The translations under genes and the position numbers were made by a program. Under the pieces are notes generated by a model. That model saw only the letters and a program-made list of their open reading frames with translations. It was not told where the DNA came from and ran no database searches. A stretch of DNA of 64,000 nt, from the NCBI GenBank assembly GCA_040506775.1, contig JBEVWC010000017.1, positions 1 through 64,000 on the forward strand, in the 5' to 3' direction. Positions 33,911 to 43,426 of this stretch are shown here, in pieces (the stretch's first letter is position 1; the number at the start of each line of letters is the position of its first letter). This DNA is from Thiodiazotropha sp040506775 (GTDB taxonomy: Bacteria; Pseudomonadota; Gammaproteobacteria; Chromatiales; Chromatiaceae).

Positions 33911-35188
33911 ATGGACGAGTCTTTACTGGTACCTCCCGCTGAACTGCTTGCATCGAGCGATAGCGACGGCGGCGAGACGCTGGAGCGCACCCAACGCCAC
34001 AGTCTCTGCGCCCTGCGATTCGATCTGCAATGGCGCTCCGCGGAGGCACGTCACACCGACACCCAGGTTTCGCAAAAACTCAATCTGTGGCGGGACATCT
34101 TTCCCCCGGAGATCGAGGTCGGCATTCTCGACAAGCCCGTGGGTCATGTCGCATCACAGGATTACCGGGTGGGTGAATTGATCGGCCCATACCAGGAGCG
34201 GGACAGCTTCGAGGCCAAACCGCAAAATTTCAACCGCAGCTTCCGCAAAGGACAGTATGTGGAACCCCGTGCGGGGCGTTTCTACCCGAAGGGGTTCATC
34301 GCAGGCACACGGGGCATCTACCCCGAGGAGATGACCCCGTTCCGGGTCACCCGCAGTGACGACACCCTGGGGGTGGACCTGAACCATCCGCTGGCCCACC
34401 GGGACCTGCGGCTCTCCGCCCAGGTACTGAGCATCCGCCAGGCCGGCGAAGAGCATGGCGGCATGTGCCATGACATCGCTGAACTCTGTACCCTGAACGG
34501 ACCCGGCATGCAGGCCCGCTGGCGGGAACAGGCCACGGATTTCTACTCAGACCTGCCTTTCGCCCGGATGTCCGGCGAAGTCGACACCTACTTCTACCAG
34601 ATGCCCCGTCTGGTGGATCACATCGACGCGGAGGCAACCCGCCAGATCAGCGGCCTGTATGGCCGTCTGATTCCCTCAGGCAGCCGGGTACTGGACCTGA
34701 TGTCGAGCTGGAAGTCCCACCTGCCGGAGGATCTTGCGCCGTCCCATGTCACGGGACTGGGGATGAACAAGGAGGAACTGGATGCCAATCCGGTGCTCTC
34801 TGATCGGTTGCTGCATGACCTGAATCTCAGACCGCAACTGCCCTTCGATGACGCGAGTTTCGATGCCATCGTGTGCACCGTGTCGGTGGAATACCTGATC
34901 AAACCCCTGGAGGTGTTTGCCGAGGCAGCCCGGGTGCTCAAGCCCGGCGGGCGCTTCATCCTGACCTTTTCAAACCGCTGGTTTCAACCCAAGGTGATCC
35001 ATCTCTGGCAGGATCTTCACGAATTCGAGCGTATGGGACTGGTTTTGGACTATTTTATCCAGACAGGGGCATACACCCATCTGGAGACCTGGTCACTGCG
35101 CGGTCTGCTCCGGCCCCAGGATGACAAATATGCCGGCAAGCTGCCGTTCTCCGATCCGGTCTTTGCGGTATGGGGTGAGAAGGCCTGA
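33911..35188 (+). CDS. FKBP/SlyD-like domain fused to SAM methyltransferase
   Basis: A 425-residue protein. The N-terminal 175 residues resemble FKBP/SlyD folds in the stretch FIAGTRGIYPEEMTPFRV, then VDLNHPLAHRDLRLSAQVL, but the usual catalytic residues are not clearly kept. The C-terminal half is a class I SAM methyltransferase: motif I SRVLDLMSSWKSHLP (258-272), then a post-I region and LKPGGRFILTFS (343-354). The fusion could join a substrate-binding fold to methylation of a protein or small molecule; neither target nor reaction is known. A GAGGA ribosome site precedes the ATG. Confidence 0.75.
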   Translation: MDESLLVPPAELLASSDSDGGETLERTQRHSLCALRFDLQWRSAEARHTDTQVSQKLNLWRDIFPPEIEVGILDKPVGHVASQDYRVGELIGPYQERDSFEAKPQNFNRSFRKGQYVEPRAGRFYPKGFIAGTRGIYPEEMTPFRVTRSDDTLGVDLNHPLAHRDLRLSAQVLSIRQAGEEHGGMCHDIAELCTLNGPGMQARWREQATDFYSDLPFARMSGEVDTYFYQMPRLVDHIDAEATRQISGLYGRLIPSGSRVLDLMSSWKSHLPEDLAPSHVTGLGMNKEELDANPVLSDRLLHDLNLRPQLPFDDASFDAIVCTVSVEYLIKPLEVFAEAARVLKPGGRFILTFSNRWFQPKVIHLWQDLHEFERMGLVLDYFIQTGAYTHLETWSLRGLLRPQDDKYAGKLPFSDPVFAVWGEKA

Positions 35189-35325
35189 CAGCAGCATGAA
35201 ATCCCGTTGTGGGATTGCGGGTGAGACGTCCTTGTGGTTATTCGGTAAACGCTCTGGATCTCCCATGTTTTGAGGATTTTGATCCGAGCCGGATTACTGC
35301 TCAACGGTGCGAACCTATGGCTGTT

Positions 35326-35339
35326 TTGACCTGGATCAA
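35326..35339. promoter_or_regulatory. Fnr/Anr-like box
   Basis: TTGACCTGGATCAA is TTGAC-N4-ATCAA, one base off the Fnr consensus TTGAT-N4-ATCAA. It lies about 86 bases upstream of the earliest start of the periplasmic binding protein gene. It may tie the downstream sensor operon to low oxygen or nitrogen oxides. Confidence 0.5.
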
Positions 35340-35411
35340 AATTCCCATCTCAAGTTACAGCGGTTTCTGGCGACACATTTTTTAATCAGTCAAAAATCGT
35401 CCGGATGACCT

Positions 35412-36545
35412 ATGCACACTGGATTACACAATCCGGGTAATGTTCAAGCGACCCTGAGGGGAGCGCTTGCGGTTATCCTGCACCCCTTTTCGGCATGCCT
35501 CCCGATTCGCTGTCGTTACAACCACCACGACACCCTGTCCAGCGAGCCTCAAAGCCGGATTGATCCGCAAGCCCGAATCCCGGTGCTGTCCGATTTTCCA
35601 CGTCTGATGCTGTTTCTGATCCTGACACTGCTATCGGGTCCCTCCCTGGCAGAAGAGAAGCAGTTGGCCTATCTGGTGTCTGATCAGCGCATCCCCTACT
35701 GGGACATCATGCAACGGGGTGTGGTGGAGCGCGCCACACAGCTCGGCTACCGGGTAACCACCTACAGCGCGGAGAACAGCGCCAAGCGGGAGCTCGAGCA
35801 CACCGCCCAGGCGATTCAACAGGGCGTTGATGGGATTATCCTCTCACCGACCAATTCGTCGGCATCGGTCACCATCCTCAAGCTTGCACAATCCGCCCGC
35901 ATTCCGGTGGTGATTGCCGACATTGGCACCGAGGGTGGCGACTACGTCAGCTATATCGCCTCGGACAACCGGGAAGGTTCCTACCAGATCGGCAGGATAC
36001 TGGTAAAGGCTCTGCAGGCGCGAAACTGGGATCAGGGCACGGTCGGCATCATCTCCATTCCCCAGACCCGTGAAAATGGCCGGGCCCGCACCGCCGGTTT
36101 CATGCGGGCCATGGACGAGGCGCACATCCGTGGCGCGGGGATACGCCAGCAGGTCGATTTCTCCTATCGGGAAACCTATGAATTCGCCCGTCAGCTCATC
36201 GAAGCCAATGCGGATCTGCGGGCGTTATGGCTGCAGGGTTCCGACCGTTACCAGGCGGCGCTGGATGCCATGGCCGATACCGGACGTCAGCAACAAATGT
36301 TGCTGATCTGCTTCGATGCGGAGCCGGAGTTCCTGGAGCTGATTCCCAAGGGTGTGCTGGTGGGTGCAGCCATGCAGCAACCTTTCCTGATGGGCGAGGC
36401 AGCGGTCAACGCCCTGCATGAACACCTTCAGGGCGGGACCCCGCAGCACCAGACACTGCTGCCCATCCTGGCGGTCTCCAAAGACAATATCGAAGTGCTG
36501 AAACCACAGATCCTGCGCAATGTGCTGGGCATCGGGGAACAGTAG
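35412..36545 (+). CDS. periplasmic binding protein (sugar-type, LacI-like fold)
   Basis: A two-lobed periplasmic binding protein of the Peripla_BP_4 type, similar to TorT and ribose-binding proteins: QLAYLVSDQRIPYWDIMQRG at the start, IQQGVDGIILSPTNSS in lobe one and FMRAMDE and LWLQGSD in lobe two. The signal peptide is MLFLILTLLSGPSLAEE, so the true start is probably at 35583-35607; the frame is open from 35412 and no ribosome site decides it. It is followed by nine bases and then the PAS-GGDEF-EAL gene, without any transporter gene, so it more likely acts as a ligand receptor for that enzyme than as an uptake protein. Confidence 0.8.
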   Translation: MHTGLHNPGNVQATLRGALAVILHPFSACLPIRCRYNHHDTLSSEPQSRIDPQARIPVLSDFPRLMLFLILTLLSGPSLAEEKQLAYLVSDQRIPYWDIMQRGVVERATQLGYRVTTYSAENSAKRELEHTAQAIQQGVDGIILSPTNSSASVTILKLAQSARIPVVIADIGTEGGDYVSYIASDNREGSYQIGRILVKALQARNWDQGTVGIISIPQTRENGRARTAGFMRAMDEAHIRGAGIRQQVDFSYRETYEFARQLIEANADLRALWLQGSDRYQAALDAMADTGRQQQMLLICFDAEPEFLELIPKGVLVGAAMQQPFLMGEAAVNALHEHLQGGTPQHQTLLPILAVSKDNIEVLKPQILRNVLGIGEQ

Positions 36546-36554
36546 CCCGGGGTC

Positions 36555-39500
36555 ATGAGCGCCCAGACAAGACAAAACCGGTCCCTGTACGGACTTCTGG
36601 TGGCCTTGATCGTCACCTCGGTGGTCCTGGTTCTGGGTGGAGACGCCACCTTCAACTATTTCATGCAGCGGGAGCGCATGCTCGAGGAGATGCGCGAGGA
36701 CTCCGCCCTGAGCATGGCCACCCTGCAACAGAATCTGGCCGGCTTCATGGAATCCTATGCGGTAAACGAGTACGAGCAACTGGTCGCCACGGAAATCCAG
36801 CTGCGTCATCACTTCGCGATTCTGGTCACCGACTACAACATGGGTCGACTGCTCTCACGCACGGCCTACGTCAGCGGCAAAATTCGTGACCCACAGGGTC
36901 AGATCATCGACTATCAAGCCGATAATCCGGAACATCATCAGTGGCTGAAAACAGCCTTTCACACCACTTCCGCCATGGTGCTCGGTTCCGCGGGCAACCA
37001 CCTGGGCGAGATTGCGATCTACACCTCCGATGCAGAGATGAAGCAGGCCTTGCGGCAACTGTTGATCAGGACCCTGTTCAACAATGTGCTGATCCTTGCA
37101 TTACTGGTGTTGTTGCTGCTGCTGACCATCCGGCGTCTCCTGGTGCATCCCCTGAGGGATGTGGCACGGGTGCTCAAAAAACGGGACAGCGACGGATTGC
37201 CGACCGCACCCATCCCGCACATCGGGTATCGCGAGATCGCCGTACTGACCGACACCATGAACACCATGATCGAGTTGATCACAGCCTCCCGGCAGTCCCT
37301 GCGTGAAGAACGCAACCGGCTGGCGAACATCATTCAGGGTACCCAGGTCGGAACCTGGGAATGGGAGGTGCCCACCGGCCGGGTGATCCTCAATGATCGT
37401 TGGGCGGAAATGCTGGGATACAGCCTCGATGAACTGCACCCGCTCTCGATCAAGACCTGGGAGAACCTGTGCCATCCGAAAGACCTTCAGCGTGCCAAGG
37501 CACAGCTGGAACGCCATTTCTCCGGTGAAACCCCGATGTATGAATGCGAGATCCGCATGCATCACAAGGACGGCCATTGGGTCTGGCTGCTCGACCGGGG
37601 CCGGGTCAACAGATATGCCTCTGACGGCGCACCCGAGTGCATTTCCGGCACCCACCTCGACATCTCGGACCGCAAATACACCGAGGAGCGGTTGCGCCAA
37701 TCCGCCAGCGTGTTCGAGCACGCCAAGGAGGGCATCATGATCACCGATTCAGAGGGGGACGTCCTGGATATCAACGAGGCGTTCACCCAGATCACCGGAT
37801 ACCACAAAGAGGAGGTCATCGGCCGGAATCCTCGCCTGCTCAAATCCAACCGTCAGAGCCCCGCCTTCTATGAAACCATGTGGAAGCACCTGCGCGAGCG
37901 GGGCCAATGGATCGGTGAGATCTGGAACCGGCGCAAGGACGGCACCCTGTTCGCCACCATCGAGACCATCAGTGCGGTACGCAGCGAAATCGGTACACTC
38001 ACCTACGTGGCATTGTTCTCCGACATCACCGCGATCAAGGAGTATCAGTCGCGACTTGAGCGGATCGCCCATTACGATCCCCTCACCGATCTGCCCAACC
38101 GGGTGCTGCTGGGAGACCGCTTGCGCCAGGCGATGGCACAGGCCGTCCGTCACGACACACTCCTGGGGATCATCTATCTGGACCTGGACGGATTCAAAAC
38201 GATCAATGACACCCACGGTCATGACGTGGGCGACCGTCTTTTGAAACTCATCTCCGAACGGATGCACGCGAGCCTGCGGGAGTGCGATACCCTGGCGCGC
38301 ATCGGCGGCGACGAGTTCGTCGCGGTACTGATGGATCTTGAGAGTCCCCAATCAGGTATCCCGATCATCGAACGTCTGCACGACGCCACACTGGCTCCAC
38401 TGCACCTGGAAGGTCTGGAACTGCGGGTCACGGCCAGCTTCGGCGTGACCTTTTATCCCCAGCGCGAAAGCGTGGATGCCGATCAGTTGATGCGCCAGGC
38501 CGACCAGGCCATGTATGTGGCCAAACAGGCGGGTAAGAACCGCTATCACCTGTTCGATTCGGAGCAGGACCAGGCGGTGCGCGGGCATTTCGAGGAGTTG
38601 GAGCAGATTCGGGATGCCCTGATGTGGCAGCAGCTGGTCCTCCATTATCAACCCAAGGTGGACATGCGCAGCGGCCAGGTGATGGGGGTCGAGGCGCTGA
38701 TCCGATGGGACCACCCACAGCGCGGACTGCTGCTCCCCGGCAGTTTTCTGCCTGCAATCACAAACGACAAGCTGATGATCGAGGTCGGAGACTGGGTGAT
38801 CGAAACCGCTGCCGCCCAGGTGGAAGCCTGGCGATCCCAGGGACTGTCGATACCGGTGAGTGTCAACATCGATGGTTACCAGTTCGCCCAGGCCGACTTC
38901 ATCGACAAGCTGAAGGATTGCCTGCAGCGTCACCCGAGCCTGCAGCCGGGCGATCTGGAGCTGGAGGTGCTGGAGACCAGCGCCCTGGACGATATCGCTC
39001 GTATCAGTGAACTGATCGGGGTCTGTGAGCAACTCGGGATCGGCTTCTCCCTGGACGATTTCGGCACCGGATACTCGTCGCTGACCTATCTCAAACAACT
39101 GCCCGCGCGAACCCTCAAGATCGACCGCAGTTTTGTCAGCGACATGCTCGAGGACCCGGAAGATCTGGCCATCCTGGAGGGTGTGCTGGGGCTGGCCGAT
39201 GCCTTTCAACGCCAGGCCATCGCCGAAGGGGTGGAAACCGTGGCCCACGGTTCCATGCTGCTTTCACTGGGATGCCGCATGGCCCAGGGATATGGCATTG
39301 CCAAACCCATGCCTGCCGAATCAGTGCCGCAGTGGATTGAAAACTGGCGTCCGGATCCGGCCTGGCACGCACGTCCCCGGGTCAATCGGGAGGATCTTCC
39401 GGTGCTGTTCTCCATGGTCGAACACCGTCACTGGATCAACCATCTGGAGAGATACCTGAACAGCGATCATCATGAGCATCCCCCCCTAGATCCCCACGAC

Positions 39501-39725
39501 TGCCCATTCGGCAATTGGCTCTACAAGCGGGGTGTGGAGCACTACGGTGGCCATCCAGGCATGGAAAGAATCATCGCCCTGCATACCCAGACCCATACCC
39601 TGGCCGCCGAAGCGATGGCTCAGAAGCAACTGTCGGAGGATGGGGACTGGTCATCACGCCTGGACGAGATCAAGTCGATCCGGGATGAGATCCTCAGCCT
39701 GATGGAAAAACTCGTCTCGCCCTGA
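36555..39725 (+). CDS. membrane PAS-PAS-GGDEF-EAL-CZB c-di-GMP enzyme
   Basis: A 1056-residue protein. Two membrane helices (about 10-31 and 172-194) frame a periplasmic domain, then a HAMP-like region. Two PAS domains (about 258-370 and 378-500) precede a GGDEF domain with intact RIGGDEF (near 583) and an EAL domain with VEALIRW (near 713) and DDFGTGYSSL. The C-terminus has a CZB zinc domain (HRHWINHLERYL, DCPFGNWLYKRG, HPGMERIIALHTQTH; about 950-1045). It could make, degrade, or switch between both c-di-GMP activities. The periplasmic binding protein upstream, ten bases away, is a likely partner for its periplasmic region. Confidence 0.9.
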   Translation: MSAQTRQNRSLYGLLVALIVTSVVLVLGGDATFNYFMQRERMLEEMREDSALSMATLQQNLAGFMESYAVNEYEQLVATEIQLRHHFAILVTDYNMGRLLSRTAYVSGKIRDPQGQIIDYQADNPEHHQWLKTAFHTTSAMVLGSAGNHLGEIAIYTSDAEMKQALRQLLIRTLFNNVLILALLVLLLLLTIRRLLVHPLRDVARVLKKRDSDGLPTAPIPHIGYREIAVLTDTMNTMIELITASRQSLREERNRLANIIQGTQVGTWEWEVPTGRVILNDRWAEMLGYSLDELHPLSIKTWENLCHPKDLQRAKAQLERHFSGETPMYECEIRMHHKDGHWVWLLDRGRVNRYASDGAPECISGTHLDISDRKYTEERLRQSASVFEHAKEGIMITDSEGDVLDINEAFTQITGYHKEEVIGRNPRLLKSNRQSPAFYETMWKHLRERGQWIGEIWNRRKDGTLFATIETISAVRSEIGTLTYVALFSDITAIKEYQSRLERIAHYDPLTDLPNRVLLGDRLRQAMAQAVRHDTLLGIIYLDLDGFKTINDTHGHDVGDRLLKLISERMHASLRECDTLARIGGDEFVAVLMDLESPQSGIPIIERLHDATLAPLHLEGLELRVTASFGVTFYPQRESVDADQLMRQADQAMYVAKQAGKNRYHLFDSEQDQAVRGHFEELEQIRDALMWQQLVLHYQPKVDMRSGQVMGVEALIRWDHPQRGLLLPGSFLPAITNDKLMIEVGDWVIETAAAQVEAWRSQGLSIPVSVNIDGYQFAQADFIDKLKDCLQRHPSLQPGDLELEVLETSALDDIARISELIGVCEQLGIGFSLDDFGTGYSSLTYLKQLPARTLKIDRSFVSDMLEDPEDLAILEGVLGLADAFQRQAIAEGVETVAHGSMLLSLGCRMAQGYGIAKPMPAESVPQWIENWRPDPAWHARPRVNREDLPVLFSMVEHRHWINHLERYLNSDHHEHPPLDPHDCPFGNWLYKRGVEHYGGHPGMERIIALHTQTHTLAAEAMAQKQLSEDGDWSSRLDEIKSIRDEILSLMEKLVSP

Positions 39726-40062
39726 TTCACACCCAGGCCCGCTTTCTGGAAAGTCACTCGCTGCATCCCCGAGCTTCGGTGAACTCGCCTTGCGGGAGTA
39801 ACTCAGATGCTTCGCTCGTTCCCACGCTCCGCGTGGGAATGCATACCCGGGTTTCGGCGAACTCACCATACCGGGGGAGCCCCCATGCAGCAGCGAGTAT
39901 GCGTTCCCACGCAGAGCGTGGGAACGAGTCGGACCTGGATAAGCCTTATGCTTTGCGTAACGCTCGTGACTTGTAAATCCGGCCTCGATCTGTTTCGTAA
40001 ACGATGTTACCGGTTTGTAGCGTTTTCTCGTTCACTCGCAGAGTGGAGCAGGGTGGCCGTGA
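39726..40062. repeat. intergenic region with an inverted-repeat pair (39815-39928)
   Basis: CTCGTTCCCACGCTCCGCG (39815-) and its mirror GCGTTCCCACGCAGAGCG followed by GGGAACGAG (39901-39928) form two small palindromes in opposite orientation, 60 bases apart. The GTTCCCACGC-GCGTGGGAAC repeat is common in gammaproteobacterial intergenic DNA. The region separates convergent genes and contains no supported gene. Confidence 0.75.
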
Positions 40063-41088
40063 CTACTCGATCAGATCCCCAGGCGTGGCCGGCAGACGAG
40101 GCATCACCTGCTCTGGAAATTCACCATTGAGCGTGCCAAGAAAGGCCACGATGTCCTCCACCTGATTGTCATCGAGTGATTTGCCCAACTGGGTTCGGGA
40201 CATCACACGTACCGCCTCGGGGAGCGTCTTGACGCTGCCCGTATGCATGTAGGGTGCGGTATAGGCAAGATTACGCAGGGTTGGCACCCGCCACAGGTTT
40301 TTGTCTGCCTCGTTGCCAGTACTCGACATGCGTCCGGTATCGTCCATCAGCCCATATCGGGTCACATATTCATTGTCCGTAAAGGTGGGGAATTTCTGAT
40401 AGAACCCCTGCCCGACCTTGAGCTGAGGACCGTCGAAATTGGCCCCACTGTGGCAGGCCGTGCAGCCCACATCGGCAAACGTCTGCATACCCCGCAACTG
40501 TTGCTCATCCAGCGCTTTGGCATCTCCCCGGGCATAACGATCATAGGGACTGTCCGGGGTGATCAGGGTGCGTTCATAGGCGGCAATCGCCTTGGCGATG
40601 GTATCGATGCTGATGTTGTCCCCGGTACCGAAGGCACGATCAAAATAGGGCCGGTATCCGGGTATCTTCTGAATCCGGTCGGCCACCGCGTCGAGATCGC
40701 TCATGCCCATCTCGATGGGATTGGCGGGCGGTCCCTTGGCCTGGTCCTCCAGGCTGGCCGCACGACCATCCCAGAATTGCACCGAGTGGTAGGCCGCATT
40801 CCATACCGTCGGTGCATTGCGGCCACCCGCCTGTCCATGCACGCCGATGGATGTGGAACGATGGTCATCCCCGCCTTCCATGACATTGTGGCAACTGAAG
40901 CAGGACACAGTGCCATTGGACGACAGGCGGGGATCGAAAAACAGCATTTTGCCCAACTCCACCTTTTCCGGGGTGGTCGGATTGTCGGCGGGTTCGGGTG
41001 CGGATTTGGGAAGTGCCTGCCAGGTCCCTGCCAGGGCAGTGCCGGCGGACAGGCAACAGGCGATCGTGAGCGCAGTGAATCGGTACAT
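40063..41088 (-). CDS. diheme cytochrome c peroxidase (MauG/CcpA family)
   Basis: A 341-residue periplasmic protein (signal peptide about 1-20). Two heme c motifs, CFSCH (near 64-68) and CTACH (near 205-210), and the family stretch GKMLFFDPRLSSNGTVSC and AYTAPYMHTGSVKTLPEAV mark it as a diheme peroxidase/MauG relative. Its role would be peroxide reduction or oxidation of a protein or other partner. The start has a GGAGG site. It is divergent from the bufferin-type operon, with a 364-base shared upstream region, so the two could respond to the same stress. Confidence 0.92.
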   Translation of the reverse strand: MYRFTALTIACCLSAGTALAGTWQALPKSAPEPADNPTTPEKVELGKMLFFDPRLSSNGTVSCFSCHNVMEGGDDHRSTSIGVHGQAGGRNAPTVWNAAYHSVQFWDGRAASLEDQAKGPPANPIEMGMSDLDAVADRIQKIPGYRPYFDRAFGTGDNISIDTIAKAIAAYERTLITPDSPYDRYARGDAKALDEQQLRGMQTFADVGCTACHSGANFDGPQLKVGQGFYQKFPTFTDNEYVTRYGLMDDTGRMSSTGNEADKNLWRVPTLRNLAYTAPYMHTGSVKTLPEAVRVMSRTQLGKSLDDNQVEDIVAFLGTLNGEFPEQVMPRLPATPGDLIE

Positions 41089-41452
41089 CTTTAAGCCTCC
41101 ATAGCCAGTAATGGATCGTGTGATCGGAATCCTGAATACCCGGGACGGCCATGAAGCCCAAAGTCCCGGACCTCGCGAACCAGCCTACGACCCCGAATCT
41201 GAAACGAAACTGAAAAACAGTGTTCAGGATTCTCCTTTCGCTCAACTGCCGCACAGTTTCCTCCATGGCCTGCCGGTTGAACCCTGATCGGAGATCAGCC
41301 AGCCGACCTCCCGGTCGATACCCCGCGAGTCCGTGATAGAAGCGTGAAGATTATGTGATCACCCTGTGAATCCGAGCTGCGAAGCTAACACTCAAGCGAA
41401 TCGGATAACGTGTTCGCGAAAGATCTATCAACGGATACGAGGAGAAACCATC
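41089..41452. other. 364-base divergent promoter region
   Basis: Shared 5' region of the diheme peroxidase and the bufferin-type operon. No gene is supported. A clear operator could not be picked by eye. Confidence 0.45.
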
Positions 41453-41773
41453 ATGTCCAACAAAACCTTGAAAACCAGCCTGACCCTGACCGCCACCACC
41501 CTTGCCCTGGGTCTCAGCGGCGCGACCCTGATTGCCCAGGCAGACAGCAACCCGTTTGGCATGTCCCAGCTGCCGTCCGGTTATATGGTCGTCGCCGACA
41601 AAGGCGCCGAGGGTAAATGCGGTGAAGCCAAATGCGGCGCGGAAAAGGCTCAATCCAAGATGACCGAGGGCCAATGCGGCGGCAAGTCCGAAGCGAAAAG
41701 CAGTGAAGCCAGCTGTGGCGGCAACAAGGGCGAGGAGAAGAGCAGCGAAGCCAAGTGCGGCGGCAGCAAGTAA
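41453..41773 (+). CDS. bufA: bufferin/HvfA-type Cys-motif precursor peptide
   Basis: A 106-residue exported protein: signal peptide (about 1-30, ending AQA) and a mature region with five short motifs, EGKCG, EAKCG, EGQCG, EASCG and EAKCG, with cysteines at 56, 61, 75, 88 and 102. HvfA of Haemophilus influenzae has related EGKCG motifs whose cysteines are converted by an MNIO enzyme to copper-binding oxazolone/thioamide groups; bufferins use similar chemistry. The four genes that follow the same order as that pathway make the assignment strong. Copper binding here is inferred. ATG at 41453 follows GAGGAG. Confidence 0.85.
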   Translation: MSNKTLKTSLTLTATTLALGLSGATLIAQADSNPFGMSQLPSGYMVVADKGAEGKCGEAKCGAEKAQSKMTEGQCGGKSEAKSSEASCGGNKGEEKSSEAKCGGSK

Positions 41774-41784
41774 AGGTCCGGACC

Positions 41785-42633
41785 ATGAACCGATTCGAGA
41801 CGAATCTTCATGGTGCGGGGCTCGGCTTGCGGCGGTCCCTGATGGGGCCGCTGGCCGAGGCGCCGGCCGCTGCGCCTGACTTCCTGGAAGTGGCACCGGA
41901 AAACTGGATCGGTGTTGGCGGCCGCCTCGGCCGGCAGTTCCGCGCCTTCACCGAACGTCACCGGTTTGTGTTGCATGGTCTGTCCCTGTCCCTCGGCGGC
42001 CCGACACCCATCGACCGTGAACTGGTCGGCGCGGTGGGGGCGTTGATGCGGACTCACGCCATCGCCCTATACAGCGAACATCTCAGTTACTGCACCGATC
42101 AGGGACATCTGTATGACCTGATGCCGATTCCCTTCACCGAAGCGGCAGTGGCCCACGTAGCTGCGCGCATCCGCCAGGTCCAGGATATGCTCGGTCAGCG
42201 GATCGCGATCGAGAACGTCTCCTACTACGCCGCACCCGGACAGGAGATGAGTGAAATGGAATTTCTCCTCGCAGTGCTCGAAGCCGCCGATTGCAAGCTG
42301 CTGCTGGACGTCAACAACGTCTATGTAAACGCCCACAACCACGCTTACGACCCCCTGGCTTTCATCCAACAACTGCCAGGGGAACGCATCGCCTACCTGC
42401 ATGTGGCCGGACACTATCAGGAATCCGAGACGCTGATCATCGATACCCACGGTGCAGAGATCATCGATCCGGTCTGGGACCTGCTCGAACAGACCTACGC
42501 CCTGTTCGGGCCCTTGCCCACCCTGCTGGAACGGGACTTCAATCTGCCACCACTGCCCAATCTGCTGCGGGAAGTGGATCACATCCGCACGCTGCAGCGC
42601 TGCCAGGAGACCGTCCATGACAAGTGCGCATGA
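41785..42633 (+). CDS. bufB: DUF692 MNIO-family modifying enzyme (BufB/HvfB)
   Basis: A protein of about 282 residues of the DUF692/MNIO family (TIM barrel with a multinuclear iron site). Visible parts are GAGLGLRRSLMGPL, PDFLEVAPENWIG, YSEHLSYC, ENVSYYA and LLDVNNVYVNAHNH, which carry the family's histidine and acidic metal ligands. These enzymes oxidise cysteines of peptide precursors. It starts eleven bases after the precursor gene and overlaps the next gene, so all are coupled. Upstream in-frame ATG at 41755 lies inside the precursor gene and is not needed. Confidence 0.93.
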   Translation: MNRFETNLHGAGLGLRRSLMGPLAEAPAAAPDFLEVAPENWIGVGGRLGRQFRAFTERHRFVLHGLSLSLGGPTPIDRELVGAVGALMRTHAIALYSEHLSYCTDQGHLYDLMPIPFTEAAVAHVAARIRQVQDMLGQRIAIENVSYYAAPGQEMSEMEFLLAVLEAADCKLLLDVNNVYVNAHNHAYDPLAFIQQLPGERIAYLHVAGHYQESETLIIDTHGAEIIDPVWDLLEQTYALFGPLPTLLERDFNLPPLPNLLREVDHIRTLQRCQETVHDKCA

Positions 42634-43426
42634 CACCGCCGCATTGCGGGGGCCTGACTTCCAAACCCATCAACGGGTCTTCACGGCCCATCTGCGCGAC
42701 CCGGATAACGCACCCTGCCCCGGGGATGTGAGCGAGCCCCGGATGCAGGTCTACCGGGACCTGGTCTTCAACAATATCGACGGGGTGCTGAGACAGGCAT
42801 TCCCAGTGCTTCAGCGGCTCTGCGAGGCATCCCGCTGGCAGCGTCTGGTGAGCGGTTTTCTGCGTGACCACCGGGCCCACACCCCCTATTTCAGCAAGCT
42901 CCCCGGAGAGTTCCTGGCGTACCTGGAAGCGCACCCGGATCACACTATCGAGGACCTGCCCTTCCTCCTGGAACTGGCTCATTACGAATGGGTGGAGCTG
43001 GCCCTCTCCCTGACCGAACCGCCGACTGGGTTTCTACCCCTGGCGCCCCGGGACGATCCCCTGGAACGGATCCTCACCCTTTCACCCCTGGCCTGGCTGC
43101 TCGGCTATGCCTATCCGGTTCACCGGATCGGTCCCGCATACCAGCCCCTAGAAACACCCCCGCAGGCCACCTACCTGCTGGTCTACCGTGACAACAGGGA
43201 CGAGATCGGCTTCCTGGAACTGACCCCGGTCACCGCCCGACTGCTGGAGTTGATCGACGCCAACACCGAGTGCACCGGCCGCCAGATCCTGGAGGGCATC
43301 GCCTCGGAACTCAATCACCCCAACCCCCAGGCCCTGATGAACCACGGCCGGGACATCCTGCAGGATCTCAAGTCTCGGGACATCCTGCACCAACCGGAGT
43401 CATCACCATGCGCACCTCACTGCTGA
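42617..43426 (+). CDS. bufC: DUF2063 partner protein (BufC/HvfC)
   Basis: A protein of about 269 residues of the DUF2063 family. The characteristic opening (YRDLVFNNIDGVLRQAFPVL near 45-65) and the middle DHTIEDLPFLLELAHYEWVE region are visible. In related pathways it binds the precursor leader and forms a complex with the MNIO enzyme. AGGAG precedes ATG at 42617, which lies within the end of the MNIO gene. The stop lies inside the DoxX gene start, so the operon is tightly coupled. Confidence 0.9.
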   Translation: MTSAHDTAALRGPDFQTHQRVFTAHLRDPDNAPCPGDVSEPRMQVYRDLVFNNIDGVLRQAFPVLQRLCEASRWQRLVSGFLRDHRAHTPYFSKLPGEFLAYLEAHPDHTIEDLPFLLELAHYEWVELALSLTEPPTGFLPLAPRDDPLERILTLSPLAWLLGYAYPVHRIGPAYQPLETPPQATYLLVYRDNRDEIGFLELTPVTARLLELIDANTECTGRQILEGIASELNHPNPQALMNHGRDILQDLKSRDILHQPESSPCAPHC

